DNA from: Phaeodactylibacter xiamenensis
GTDB taxonomy: Bacteria; Bacteroidota; Bacteroidia; Chitinophagales; Saprospiraceae
Direction of reading: 5' to 3'
Assembly (NCBI RefSeq): GCF_000759025.1
Contig: NZ_JPOS01000034.1
Coordinates: 62,001-126,000 of the forward strand
DNA length: 64,000 nt
Position numbers and translations under genes: made by a program. A model generated the notes under the pieces. The model did no database searches and had not been told where the DNA came from. It saw only the letters and a list, made by a program, of their open reading frames with translations. Positions within the stretch are counted from its first letter, which is position 1, and every line of letters starts with the position of its first letter. Positions 33,951 to 44,800 of the stretch are shown here, one piece after another.

Positions 33951-35861
33951 ATGGCAAAACGGAAAATGAAAAAGCAGGTACCCATGACAGCTCAAACCAA
34001 AGCTAAACGTTCCGGCTTTTGGCGGCGCTATGCACTGCCCGGGCTGCTGTTGTTCGCCCTGCCTTTTTTACTGTACGCCACTACGCGTACGTTCGGTTAT
34101 GTGCTGGACGATGTCCTGGTGTTGTCTGAGAACAACTTCGTGAAAAAGGGGCTGGCAGGGATCGGTGATATTTTTACAACGGATAGTTTTACCGGCTACC
34201 TTGGCGAGCAACAGGAACTGGTAGCCGGTGCCCGCTACCGGCCTTTGTCTATCGCCACTTTTGCGGTGGAGTATGCATTATACGGTTTGAATCCGGGCAA
34301 CAGCCACCTGATCAATGTCCTTTCGTACAGTCTGACCGGGCTACTCATCTTCCGGTTGCTGGCTATCCTGATCCCGGGGAAAAAAGGGCAGGCCTGGTAC
34401 GAAAGGCTGCCGTTTTGGATTGCGCTGCTGTTTGTGCTCCATCCTATTCATACCGAGGTGGTTGCGAATATCAAGGGACGGGATGAAATTCTGGTGCTGC
34501 TGCTTTCCCTTAGCACGTTGTACTTCAGCCTCCGCTATACCAAACAACAGTCCTGGTTTGCGCTGCTGCTGTCAGGCGGGCTTTTTCTGCTGGCTTTGCT
34601 GGCCAAGGAAAACGCAGTGACCTTCCTGGCGGTAATCCCGCTAAGTATCTATTTATTCACTAATGCCAGCCTCAAAACTACGGCTGTTAGTGTGCTGCCC
34701 CTGTTGCTGTCCTTTGGGCTGTATTTGCTGATCCGGGTCAATGCGGTGGGGTATTTGTACAATCCCGGTCTGGTCGTTTCGGGCATTATGAATGACCCCT
34801 TTGTTGGGATTGGCTTTGCCGAAAAGTATGCAACGATCACTTACACCCTGGGGCAATACCTGAAGCTATTGGTTTTTCCGCACCCGCTCACGCACGATTA
34901 CTACCCTTATCAGGTACCCATTCTCAGCTGGGGGGACTGGCGGGTCCTGGTTTCACTCGCCGCCAATCTGGCACTGTTGGGCTGGGGCATCCGGTCGTTC
35001 CGGAAGCAATCTATTCCAGCCTGGAGTATCCTGTTTTACTTTTCTACCCTGTCCATTGTGTCTAATATTGTCATTTCAGTGGGCGCTCCGATGAACGAGC
35101 GGTTTGTGTACGTTTCTTCCCTGGGTTTTTGCACCCTATGGGCTTATTTGTTCCTTGTCCGGTTGCCTGTCTGGCAGAGCCGGCATAAATGGGCCAAACA
35201 AGCTGGGATTGGTATTTTACTGGTTACTGCTTTAGCTTACGCCGGAAAAACTTACGAACGCCTCCCCGCCTGGAAAGACGCCATGAGCCTCAATCGTGCT
35301 GCAATTAAAGTATCAACGAACAGTGCGCGGGCCAACAGCTATATGGCTTATTCCCTGTATCAGCGAGGCTTGCAGGAGCAGGGCGCACAGCAACTGGCTA
35401 CGTATCAGGAAGCCCTTCCTTACGTTAACCGGGCGCTGGAAATCTATCCGGAATATTCCGATGCTTTGACCTGTAAGGGAGGTTTGCTTGGTGGGCTGTA
35501 TCAGCAGAACAGGGACCTGGATCAGCTGTTGGAAGGGTTCTACGAGATACTCAGTGCCCGCCATGTCAACTTCATTGATCAGTATATGGTCTACCTGAAT
35601 GGCCGGGAGGATGGACAGCGAATGGCGCAGTTCTACCATCGGGCGGGGTATGAGTTGATGGCTAAGCAGCAAAATCAATATGCTTTGGCGCTGCAGTACC
35701 TGAATTACGGGCTGGAGGTAAGCCCGGACAATGTGACCCTCCTTGAAGATTTGGCAGAAGTCCATGCGCTGGCCGGCAATACCGGGCAGGCACAACAGAT
35801 GGCGAGACGGGCTTTGCAGCTCAATCCGCAGTCTGAACGGGCAGGGGCTATACTTCAGTAG
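33951..35861 (+). CDS. GT-C-like polytopic membrane protein with TPR tail
   Basis: A 636-residue protein. I use the ATG at 33951, not the TTG at 33921. A basic N-terminus is followed by about ten membrane helices (residues about 20-430). These carry an acidic loop motif (FGYVLDDVLVLSENNF) after the first helix and HPIHTEVVANIKGRDEILVL in the middle, as in TMTC/protein O-mannosyltransferase-like GT-C enzymes. The C-terminal 180 residues are TPRs (ALPYVNRALEIYPEYSDALT, ALQYLNYGLEVSPDNVTLLE). Family members transfer sugars from lipid carriers to exported proteins; the specific activity here is inferred only. Confidence 0.82.
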   Translation: MAKRKMKKQVPMTAQTKAKRSGFWRRYALPGLLLFALPFLLYATTRTFGYVLDDVLVLSENNFVKKGLAGIGDIFTTDSFTGYLGEQQELVAGARYRPLSIATFAVEYALYGLNPGNSHLINVLSYSLTGLLIFRLLAILIPGKKGQAWYERLPFWIALLFVLHPIHTEVVANIKGRDEILVLLLSLSTLYFSLRYTKQQSWFALLLSGGLFLLALLAKENAVTFLAVIPLSIYLFTNASLKTTAVSVLPLLLSFGLYLLIRVNAVGYLYNPGLVVSGIMNDPFVGIGFAEKYATITYTLGQYLKLLVFPHPLTHDYYPYQVPILSWGDWRVLVSLAANLALLGWGIRSFRKQSIPAWSILFYFSTLSIVSNIVISVGAPMNERFVYVSSLGFCTLWAYLFLVRLPVWQSRHKWAKQAGIGILLVTALAYAGKTYERLPAWKDAMSLNRAAIKVSTNSARANSYMAYSLYQRGLQEQGAQQLATYQEALPYVNRALEIYPEYSDALTCKGGLLGGLYQQNRDLDQLLEGFYEILSARHVNFIDQYMVYLNGREDGQRMAQFYHRAGYELMAKQQNQYALALQYLNYGLEVSPDNVTLLEDLAEVHALAGNTGQAQQMARRALQLNPQSERAGAILQ

Positions 35862-35968
35862 GTGTTAGGGTAGTAAACTCTATTTCTCTGATGATGAAGA
35901 AGGCTTTACCTTCAGTATTGTGCGAAACAGCAGGATAGTACTCTTAAGGATCAGTAAAACATCAAATT

Positions 35969-36895
35969 ATGCAGCTCAATCCGCTTGTCAGCATGTCGCC
36001 GGTTGTGAAAGCCGCCCTGCAAAATGGACAGCCCGTGGTCGCCCTCGAATCCACCATCATCTCTCACGGTATGCCCTACCCGAAAAATGTGGAAACGGCC
36101 CTGCGCGTGGAAGCCACTGTTCGGGAGAGCGGTGCTGTCCCCGCAACCATAGCGGTGATCGGTGGACAATTGCGGGCCGGGCTTTCCGAAGCAGAGATTG
36201 AAAATTTGGGCAAAAAAGGTACGGCGGTGACAAAAGTAAGCCGCAGGGATCTACCGGTGCTGGTTGCCCGGAAAGGAGATGGTGCGACCACCGTTGCTGC
36301 TACTATGATCATTGCAGCGCTGGCGGGCATCCGGGTATTTGCCACCGGCGGCATAGGCGGGGTGCACCGGGGGGCGGAAAGAACGATGGATATCTCCGCC
36401 GACCTTCAGGAACTGGCCCGGACGAATGTGGCTGTGGTCTGTGCCGGTGCCAAGTCTATCCTGGATTTGCGCCTGACGCTGGAATACCTGGAGACCATGG
36501 GCGTGCCGGTACTGGGCTTTCAAACGGATGAATTGCCGGCTTTTTATACCCGTACAAGTGGTCTGCCGGTCGACTACCGGATGGAAACGGCATCGGAAAT
36601 TACGAAGGCATTGCACACCAAATGGCAGCTCGGGCTACATGGCGGTGCCGTCATTGCCAACCCCATTCCGGAAGCCTACGCTATGCCGCAGGAAGAGATG
36701 GACCGGGTCATAGACCTGGCGATTGCGGAGGCAGCGCAGCAAGATATAGTTGGCAAAGCGCTCACCCCCTTCCTGCTTTCCCGCATTGAGCAACTGACCA
36801 AAGGCGACAGCCTGGAAGCCAATATCGAATTGGTGCTGAATAATGCGCGCCTGGCGGCAGCGGTAAGTGGAGCGCTTTGTAGCTTGTCCGGATAA
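35969..36895 (+). CDS. psuG: Pseudouridine-5'-phosphate glycosidase
   Basis: A 308-residue protein of full family length. It cleaves pseudouridine 5'-phosphate to uracil and ribose 5-phosphate (or the reverse) with a divalent metal. Family motifs: VVALESTIISHGMPYP at about 23-38, FATGGIGGVHRGAE near 124-137, and CAGAKSILDL with Lys162, which corresponds to the Schiff-base lysine of the E. coli enzyme. No psuK kinase gene is adjacent. It is monocistronic by spacing (107 bp and 147 bp gaps). Confidence 0.96.
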   Translation: MQLNPLVSMSPVVKAALQNGQPVVALESTIISHGMPYPKNVETALRVEATVRESGAVPATIAVIGGQLRAGLSEAEIENLGKKGTAVTKVSRRDLPVLVARKGDGATTVAATMIIAALAGIRVFATGGIGGVHRGAERTMDISADLQELARTNVAVVCAGAKSILDLRLTLEYLETMGVPVLGFQTDELPAFYTRTSGLPVDYRMETASEITKALHTKWQLGLHGGAVIANPIPEAYAMPQEEMDRVIDLAIAEAAQQDIVGKALTPFLLSRIEQLTKGDSLEANIELVLNNARLAAAVSGALCSLSG

Positions 36896-37042
36896 ACCGC
36901 CCCTGGATTTTCAGAAATTGTCTTACAGGAATGGAGGATTCAGCATTGTTTATTAGTTTTAAGCGAATATTAAGCTGAATACACTTACCTGAAACGCTAT
37001 CCACCCGGTTGACTAAATCCTTAACGGTCTAAATTCAAGGTT

Positions 37043-39064
37043 ATGAATAATTGCAAAGTACTGCTGTTGTGGGCAGTGGTGGTATGGTTTTACGGGCCTG
37101 TGTGGGGGCAGGAGGATAGTTTAAAGCAGGAACTTTTATCTGTAAATAACGATACACTAAAAGCTAAAATTCTAGATGATCTTGCATGGGTATATATTTA
37201 TGATAACCCTTTGAAAGCTAGGGTGTACGCTGATTCCAGCTATAGGCTTCTCATTAATAGTCAGGACGAGCTAGGAGCTTCCAGTGCGTTAAATACTATA
37301 GCGAATACTTTTCTTGTAGAAGGTAAAATGGACTCCGCACTGACTCTTTACAATCAAGCATTGATTCTTGCTAAACCGAACGGGTCCCCTAAGCAAATTG
37401 GTACGCTTTATAATAACATAGGGATCGTACATTTCAATAAAGGACAAATTGATACAGCCATAGCGCTATACAGAAAAGGTTTGGAATACAGGGAAAGAAG
37501 TAAAGATACTTCCCAAATTATTGCTTCCTGTATCAACCTTGGAGGAGCACTCCATGAAGGCGGTAATTCTGAACAAGGTGTTAAGGTATTGCTTCTAGCC
37601 GTAGATTTGTCAAAGCGTGTCAGTGATTTTACTAACCTTGCTATAAGCTATGCTAACTTAAACACTGTTTACATAGACCTAGACGAATGGGAACAGGCAT
37701 TGGAATACGGACGATTTGCTCAACAATACTTTGAAGCGAACGACAATAAGTACAGACTTTCTCCATTGTATGGCAATTTTGGAGCTATTTTCAACAATCT
37801 TGGGGAGCCGGATTCGGCTGTGTTCTACCTCAGCAAAGCTTTAAAAATAAATGACTTCGATCCTTACACAAGGGCTTATACACTTCATAATTTAGGTGAC
37901 ACGCAGATATCTGAGGGTAACGACAGTGCAGCCCTTCGTTATTACCTTCAGGCGATGGATTTAGAGCAAGAGCTGGGCATGAGCAGGGAGCTAATCAACT
38001 CTAAAGTATCTGTGGGGAATATTTTAGGTAAAATGGGGCAATATCAGCAGGCACAGCCCTACCTCAGAGACGCTATCTCCGCAACGGATACCCTTAATGG
38101 TATGTGGGAAGATAGAAGCAAAGCTCTAAAATTTCTCCTATTGACAGAGTCTTACTTGCAAGAGAATAAAGAAATAAGCAAGCTCATAAACGCATATTCT
38201 GAGGCTACCGACTCCCTTTATAACTGGTTGAAATTCGAAGCCATCACCGAAATCGAGACCCGCTACCAAACCGAACAAAAAGAACTCCAAAACCAAGCCC
38301 TGCAGCGCGAGAATGAGCTGCAGGCTAGCATCAACCGCAATCAGCGTATGGGGCTGGGTGGCCTTGGGCTGGGTTTAATTGCTCTGGCCGGCTTATCCAC
38401 CTTCCTCTATCTGCAGGGGCAGCGCATCCAAGCCCAGAAATCCGAGATCGAGCTCCTCCACAGGGAGCAGCGCCACCGCATGATGAACAACCTCGTCTTC
38501 GCCAACAGCCTGATGAGCCTGCAGGTCAACCGCCTGAAGGAACAGCCCGAAGCGCAGCAGGCCGTCAAAGAAGCCGATGCCCGCCTGCGGGCCATGTCGG
38601 TCCTGCAGAGCCGACTCCACCACGATGGGGAAGGGCAGAAAACGGTCGCCATACGCGAGTATCTGGAAGAAATCACTACCGCTCTTCAGCGCAGCTTTGG
38701 CAGCCCGGAACAGCCCCTGCGTATCTACCTGCACGCACCGGATGCTGAGCGGGTGGACGGGGAAGCCGCCATGCGCATCGGGCTCATCGTCAATGAGCTG
38801 GCGACCAACTCCTGCAAGCACGCCTTTGCCGAGCAGCCGAACCCTGAAATTAATGTAGCGTTGCAGCCTGAAACATCAGGCCGCTACCGCCTCATCTACA
38901 CCGACAACGGTAGTGGCCTGCCCGCCGACTTCCAGGTAGATACGAAACAGTCGATGGGGCTTTTCCTGCTCCACAACCTGGTCAAACAGCTCAACGGGCG
39001 CATCGCCTTTTCCGGAGAGAAAGGCACCCGCGTGGAGTGTGAACTCAATTTAAAAGCCGCATAA
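37043..39064 (+). CDS. TPR sensor histidine kinase
   Basis: A 673-residue protein. A signal peptide (residues 1-22) leads into a periplasmic array of TPRs (about 45-400; SALTLYNQALILAKPNG, AIALYRKGLEYRERS). One membrane helix lies near 436-458, followed by a HisKA_2-type dimerisation helix with the phospho-accepting His478 in REQRHRMMNNLV. The HATPase domain has N-box LIVNELATNSCKHAF and G-boxes DNGSGLP and SMGLFLLHNLVKQL. It pairs with the LytTR regulator 16 bp downstream. The N-terminal TPR half is more AT-rich than the kinase half, suggesting domain exchange. Confidence 0.93.
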   Translation: MNNCKVLLLWAVVVWFYGPVWGQEDSLKQELLSVNNDTLKAKILDDLAWVYIYDNPLKARVYADSSYRLLINSQDELGASSALNTIANTFLVEGKMDSALTLYNQALILAKPNGSPKQIGTLYNNIGIVHFNKGQIDTAIALYRKGLEYRERSKDTSQIIASCINLGGALHEGGNSEQGVKVLLLAVDLSKRVSDFTNLAISYANLNTVYIDLDEWEQALEYGRFAQQYFEANDNKYRLSPLYGNFGAIFNNLGEPDSAVFYLSKALKINDFDPYTRAYTLHNLGDTQISEGNDSAALRYYLQAMDLEQELGMSRELINSKVSVGNILGKMGQYQQAQPYLRDAISATDTLNGMWEDRSKALKFLLLTESYLQENKEISKLINAYSEATDSLYNWLKFEAITEIETRYQTEQKELQNQALQRENELQASINRNQRMGLGGLGLGLIALAGLSTFLYLQGQRIQAQKSEIELLHREQRHRMMNNLVFANSLMSLQVNRLKEQPEAQQAVKEADARLRAMSVLQSRLHHDGEGQKTVAIREYLEEITTALQRSFGSPEQPLRIYLHAPDAERVDGEAAMRIGLIVNELATNSCKHAFAEQPNPEINVALQPETSGRYRLIYTDNGSGLPADFQVDTKQSMGLFLLHNLVKQLNGRIAFSGEKGTRVECELNLKAA

Positions 39065-39080
39065 AAAACCCTTTGCCAAA

Positions 39081-39857
39081 ATGAAAGCCGCAAGCATTTT
39101 ACTCGTTGAAGACGACCACATTATCGCCGCCAATCTGCAGGAGCAACTGGAGCAGCAAGGCTACCGCATTACCGGCCACGCCACCAACAGCGATGAGGCT
39201 ATGGCGCTTTTCCAAAAGGAGCGCCCCGATATCGCCCTGCTGGATATTGAGCTCAATGGCAGCACGCTCGACGGCATCGAGCTGTCCATCGCCCTGCACA
39301 CTATTTCCCCCCTGCCCATCCTCTTCCTCAGCAGCCACGACAAGCGCGAGTTTGTAGAGCGGGCCAAGCAGGCGCCAATGGTGCAGTACGTCCTCAAATC
39401 TGCCCCCATTGAGCAGCTCCTGATCGCGTTGGATACGGCCTTTGCGACTTTCTATGCCCGCCGACCGGCTGTTGTAGCATCTGTGCCGGCTTCCTCCGGC
39501 AGCGGCTGCGCCCTGTATGCCGCCCAGGATTTCTTCTTCGTGCGGCAGGATTACCGCCACGTGCGAGTGGAAGTCGCCGATATTCGCTGGATAGAAGCCA
39601 AAGAGCACGCTGTGAAAATCGTGACTGACACTAAAGTCATTGCCTTTTCTGTCCGCCTTAATAGTTTTCTGGAGCAGGTACCTCACCCTGCCTTGATGCG
39701 CACCCACCGCTCCTGGGCCGTCAATACCCGTCATGTAGTAGCCTACCACCGCGGCCGGGTGATGGTCCGCTACCGGGAGGGGACGCAGGAAATCCCGCTG
39801 AGTGACAAGTGGCGGGAGTCGTTTTTGAGCGGGCTGCCTAATTTGCGGGCGGATTAG
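39081..39857 (+). CDS. LytTR-family response regulator
   Basis: A 258-residue protein. The receiver domain (1-120) has acidic pair Asp11/Asp12, phosphorylation site Asp55 in DIALLDIEL, and conserved Lys in QYVLKSAP. The LytTR DNA-binding domain (about 155-252) contains DIRWIEAKEHAVKIVT and MRTHRSWAVNTRHVV. It is the cognate regulator of the upstream kinase, which is in the same operon. Confidence 0.95.
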   Translation: MKAASILLVEDDHIIAANLQEQLEQQGYRITGHATNSDEAMALFQKERPDIALLDIELNGSTLDGIELSIALHTISPLPILFLSSHDKREFVERAKQAPMVQYVLKSAPIEQLLIALDTAFATFYARRPAVVASVPASSGSGCALYAAQDFFFVRQDYRHVRVEVADIRWIEAKEHAVKIVTDTKVIAFSVRLNSFLEQVPHPALMRTHRSWAVNTRHVVAYHRGRVMVRYREGTQEIPLSDKWRESFLSGLPNLRAD

Positions 39858-40018
39858 TGGGGAAGGATTGGAGGTTGGTGAGGATGTAGCGGAGGTTGTT
39901 GTAAAAAGCGCCATTTTACATGGAGCCTTGAATTATGGCGGAATAAATCAGTTTTATTACTTAATGCTTAAAGTTAGATGTAGTGATCGAAAATCGAGTA
40001 TTGCAGACAGGGTTGGCT

Positions 40019-40669
40019 ATGCTTTTTTTGCTATCCATTTTAGGCTGCCCTCTACCGGCATCTCCAGAGTGTCCATTTCCACTTCTTAGCTATAAAGAGG
40101 TAAAAATGACTGAAGACGAGTTGATAGTCCAATTCGCTTCGGAAATTAAAGGAGAAATTGAACTTTTAAAAAAGAATATTAGCCAGTTGAATGGTCAGGT
40201 CAAAACGAATCCGAGAATTCAATCTACAGTGAAGAGGTATGCGGCAAGAGGGCTTGCAGGGGATTCTATATTTGTGGGGTACTACAACAGTTATGTATCG
40301 AATGCCTGTAATTGGTGGTTTCTTTATAAGGACCACTCTTCTAATAAAAATGAGGCATCACTTCAGGAAGCATTATTGAAAATAGAGACTTTTATAGATG
40401 ACTATAGTCACAGAGCTCGGAGAAATCAGCTTGCTGAATTAAAGGAACTGAGGGATAGGCTAATAGCATTTCCTGAATTGATCAAAAAATCAACTAAGCT
40501 AGATCAAATTTCAAAAAGGAATTATCTGCGCAAAATAGCGCATTTAGAAAGCCGCTTGTCTGGGGTAGATGGAGTAGCATTAGGTAACGGTGATATTCGT
40601 ACGATTGGGAAGGTAAGGTCAATGCTGGAATTACTTATCCATGATTTTGAAAAAGGTAAAAATTTTTAA
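40019..40669 (+). CDS. Lipoprotein-like helical protein of unknown function
   Basis: Starting at the ATG 40019 it has 216 residues, with a hydrophobic leader and a lipobox (LLSILGC). A GTG 36 bp upstream would add 12 residues and hide the signal. The mature part is helical and charged (ELIVQFASEIKGEIELLKKN, RRNQLAELKELRDRLIAF), with one aromatic patch (SNACNWWFLYKDHS). I recognise no family. The 3' end runs into the next gene. Codon use is AT-richer than the neighbours, which suggests recent acquisition. Confidence 0.65.
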   Translation: MLFLLSILGCPLPASPECPFPLLSYKEVKMTEDELIVQFASEIKGEIELLKKNISQLNGQVKTNPRIQSTVKRYAARGLAGDSIFVGYYNSYVSNACNWWFLYKDHSSNKNEASLQEALLKIETFIDDYSHRARRNQLAELKELRDRLIAFPELIKKSTKLDQISKRNYLRKIAHLESRLSGVDGVALGNGDIRTIGKVRSMLELLIHDFEKGKNF

Positions 40670-40673
40670 TGCT

Positions 40674-41549
40674 ATGGTTTTAAGATATCTCTTTCTTTGT
40701 TTTTTTGGCCTGGTCTCAGTGGTTTCTATTGCTCAAGTTGATATCAAAGACGAACTGGACTTAGCCTTTGCCGATGTCGATAAAATCAGTGAGTTGGAAA
40801 GGTCCGTCAAAAATTGGGAGGGTAGTACCCAGGCTTTGCAAAAAGAAAAAAGCAAACTTCAAGGGCTATATGAAAATGCTAAAAGCAGGTATGGTCGTTT
40901 AGAGCGGGATTATTATAGATTGAAAGTAGACCTTAGGATTAAAGAAGATCAAATCAAGGAACTCGAAGGTAAAGTTCAGCTCAGAGATGATCAACTTAAG
41001 ATTCTTAAAGAAGAGCGGGATAGCCTTATTAGAGAAGTGAACTTACTTAATCAGGGAATAATTAGGCTAGAAGCAAATATTAGGGCACTGACAGAGTATT
41101 TTGTTGAAGAGATAAATGCTCTTCATGATTATATTCAACAGAATAGATTGAGAAATCTTAAACGCGCCAATTCGGTATTCATAGATGGCTATAATCCGAT
41201 CCATGATTCTAAAAACATTCCTAGAAACCCAAAATCGATTTCATTCGATTTATACTATTACCCACTTCCTAATAGCCGCATAGAACCAGAAGAAAAGATT
41301 GATATGGAGGTCTCTATTCGAAAGAATAATGGAGAGCCCTTCATTGTATATCCGGTCACTCTACATAGGAATATCAAGAATAACCAATCCGGTGGAATGG
41401 ATCTTCTGAGTGAGTATGTTTTCTATACAAACGTAAATATAGCCAGGAAATTCGATTTTGAAGGTCGCTTAGAAAAAGGTATCTACTATCATGTTTATCT
41501 CCGATGCCAGGATTTAGAAATAGATATTGGCCGATTTATACTGGATTGA
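40674..41549 (+). CDS. Exported coiled-coil protein of unknown function
   Basis: A 291-residue protein from the ATG at 40674, chosen because a signal peptide begins there (LRYLFLCFFGLVSVVSIAQ); the upstream ATG at 40641 overlaps the previous gene. Residues about 35-150 form a coiled coil (RLERDYYRLKVDLRIKEDQI). A beta-rich C-terminal domain (about 165-291, ISFDLYYYPLPNSRIEPEEK) follows. It is likely periplasmic and co-transcribed with the preceding lipoprotein, perhaps as a pair. The function is unknown. Confidence 0.68.
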   Translation: MVLRYLFLCFFGLVSVVSIAQVDIKDELDLAFADVDKISELERSVKNWEGSTQALQKEKSKLQGLYENAKSRYGRLERDYYRLKVDLRIKEDQIKELEGKVQLRDDQLKILKEERDSLIREVNLLNQGIIRLEANIRALTEYFVEEINALHDYIQQNRLRNLKRANSVFIDGYNPIHDSKNIPRNPKSISFDLYYYPLPNSRIEPEEKIDMEVSIRKNNGEPFIVYPVTLHRNIKNNQSGGMDLLSEYVFYTNVNIARKFDFEGRLEKGIYYHVYLRCQDLEIDIGRFILD

Positions 41550-41653
41550 TACTCCATCAGATCAAAAATTAGAAAACCCAGTTTTAATTTTTGTACAAAT
41601 TTTATAGTCGCGGGATATGTTCACATGGCGATTAGGCTACGTAAGAATTGATC

Positions 41654-41816
41654 TATAGTTCTCCAAGGCAGGATTTGTGCAAAGTTGACGCAGGTATTTT
41701 TTTCGCTCGCAAGGCGAAAAACGCAGGCATCCGTACGGACGGCGAGGCTTTTCAACGCAGCGAGCGGAAAAAAGAGCAAGTCAAAATGCATTAATCTCGC
41801 CTTGGAGAACTATAAC
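41654..41816. repeat. 163-bp near-palindromic element upstream of the giant T9SS gene
   Basis: Outer ends TATAGTTCTCCAAGGC (41654-41669) and GCCTTGGAGAACTATA (41801-41816) pair perfectly over 16 bp. Pairing continues, imperfectly, to a centre CCGTACGG at 41731-41738, so the whole element folds into one long hairpin. It ends 25 bp before the start codon of the 2259-residue protein. No coding content. The remainder of 41550-41841 holds nothing else recognisable. Confidence 0.85.
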
Positions 41817-41841
41817 TGGCTATTCAAATTTTTCTTTTACC

Positions 41842-44800
41842 ATGCAACCCCAAATTTACACCACCTTCTTAAGCCTTTTCCTGCTCACCTCTTTGAGCCT
41901 CACCGCCCAGCAAGCCCACCTCCACCCCCCCGGCAACCTCAACGTCTGCGAAGATCAAACCTTCCAATACACCATCACCGGAGGGGCGAGCGGGCTGCAA
42001 GACGCCACCCTGACGCTTGGGCTACCCTGCGGCATCACCTATCAGGCCGGCAGCATTAGCGGTGGCACCGAGGATGCTATTGGAAATTTGTCGGAGCCGG
42101 TCTTTGCCTTGCCGGAAGTGCCCGCAGGCGATACGCTCAGCCTCACCCTGCAAGCCGATGTCAGCTGTCAGGCGCTGCCTTGTATTGATGCGGGGGAGCT
42201 GTTTTTCATCACCGCAGAACTGGAACATGCCAATGGCAGTCAGGGCTTCGTCTCCGACCCCTTCAATGTGGAGACGGCCAACCTGCTCATCACCAACGGC
42301 GAAAACCTGTACTGGCAGGGTACGCTCAACGGTGTGGTGTTCCGTACGCTTACCGTCCGCAATACCCGCCCGGGCAGAGTCTCAAGTTTTGAGTTTTTGG
42401 ATACCCACGTCAGCAGCATCGCGGTGAGCAGTAACGATGGGGAGACCCTCATCGAAAATGCAGACACCCTGCTTCTGCGCTTCGGCCCGCAGGACTTCGC
42501 CCAAATTGGCAATGGCGATGGCTGGTTCGATTTCAATGAGGAGCTCACTATTAGAGAGCGGGTACAGGTGGTGGACTGCGCTGCGGAAACCCGCGATGCC
42601 CTCTCCGAGCTTTGGGTGCGCTGGGGCTGCGGGGGCAGCTTCTGCCAGGCGCGGCGGGCGAATGCGAAGGTGGAGATTGTGGATGTGGTGGAACAGGGGA
42701 ATGTGTTAGGTTTTTTGGAAATACTGGAGCAGCCAACCTGTTTCGATGGCGGTACCGCAGCGCAAACCCTTCGTGTCCGGCGCAATAACCAATCCACTGG
42801 TCTGATGGATTTTGTGTTCAACATCCGGCAGCCGGGCGAGGGACGGGGTATTTTGCTGGGCAGCCTAAATAGTCCCTTTCTGGATTCTGTCGTCTACCAC
42901 GAGCCTTTGCTGAATACCTGTGGGGATAGTGTAGCCCATGCCGTTACTTTGCACTTTATCAATCCTTTGCCACCAAGTTTCGGTTCGCAATTTGACATCA
43001 CATGGACGACCAGTATTTGTGAGCCCGGACAGTGCAATTCTTCGGCTTCTAACTGGACCTACGATTACGAATACATCAAGGAATGTTCCGCGCCGGATGA
43101 TCGCTTCGTTGACGGGGAGGGAGAGGCTGGAAGCGGTGACCCTTTGATCACCGGAGCCCTTTCCATAAGCGGCGTTTTGCAGAATAACAACCCGGTAGAC
43201 ATCGTCTATGCGATCAGTGGCATCAATCTTAATGATGTAGAGGGAGAACTGAACGTGGAGCTGGCTTTTCCCACTTCTCTGACTATACAGCCCACTGATT
43301 TTGCCCTGGCGGGTGTCTTGCCGGTCAGTCAGGAGGTGACTACAGATATTGTCAATAAAGTAAAACTGACGTATCCGTTACCCATTGCAGGTTGGGCTCC
43401 TTACACGCTCACCGTGCCAACGATTTTGGATTGCAGTATGGCATCAAATTTACCCTGTCTTCCAATTATCTTTTCAGATTGTTTGGCCCCCTGCCCGGTA
43501 GGAGCCGTCAATCCTTTAAGTCTAGTGGCGGAAGCAGTAGTAGTAGCAGACGAAAACTGCAGCGGCATTGGGCAATTGCGCACCTGCAGCGATATACTTG
43601 TCCCCCTGCCTTGTTATGAAGGCGTCTGTTATGATACGCTGGCTGGCTATCTTGATTATAATTTTGAGGCCGTCCGCACCACCTTGGGCTGGCCGGATAA
43701 GGATGGCGATGGGCAGCCCGATGAAGATGGAATTTATGACTTTAGCCAAATGCGCCTGGACTACCTGGCGCCCGGGGATACTTTCGAACTGCGCGTCGAT
43801 GGTGTAGTGCAAACAGACGTACCCGGTACGGAGCTGGAGTACTTTACGCTGGAAATCGGCCACAAAGGGTTTGAAGTGACGAACACTCTGAACGGAAACA
43901 GCCTGCTCACTAGCCCAACGGTCAACCACATGATAGGCGAGCAAAAAAAGATTGCCGAATTAAGCAATACCCTCCTCCTTTTTGATGCCTCTGAATCGGT
44001 ATGGTATGAGGTCAATGGCCTCGACCGTATTTTCTGGTCTCCCCGTGATGTCTTTTTGTACGACCTTTCTATTTCCGTATTGCGGACGTTGAATCCCGCC
44101 ATACCGGAAGGGTTTAAATATGCAGCGGGCGATTCTGTCAAAATGGTGGTGCAGCAGCTGGTGGACGCTAATCTGAATTTGATTGGAAGCAATATTTCTT
44201 CAACAAATAACTCCCAATTATATCCATTTTCGTCAATACGGTTTGCCTTCGATTACGATACCCGTACTTACTTCGGACAAAGCCCAATTGATGCAGCTCG
44301 TCCATTACCTACCTGCAATTGCCAGTCGCAACGGGTAGAAATTGCGAATGTAACACTACAGGACTGGCTAGGTGGAGGTGGTGCCCGTAGTGGCAATTGC
44401 CATTCGGCTTCACCCAGCTCTGGCGGACGCAGTCTGCGCTCACGCCTCGCTTTCCCTTTTCCTGGTGAGATCAAACCTTTTCACCGGGCTACTCAGTTCC
44501 GGGTGCCCAAGGTGGCGGGCATAGTGGTTGATTCCCTGGAGTTAAGGCAACACAATACGCCTCCTGTATTCTTACACCCCTATGATTCTGCGGAATATGT
44601 GCTTTTTGATGTGCCAGAGACGTTCCCTTTTGTTGGTGTGAATAGTAATTATTACTTTCAGCTATCGCTGCACCGCCATTTTACCGCTTGTATAGCGGAA
44701 TGGGGATATCAGAATGGAATGTTGCCGGTTGAAGTCATCTTAGAGCGGACATCAATTGGCACTCGTTTTTTTCCGGCATCCTACACCGCTGAGGTTGGTC

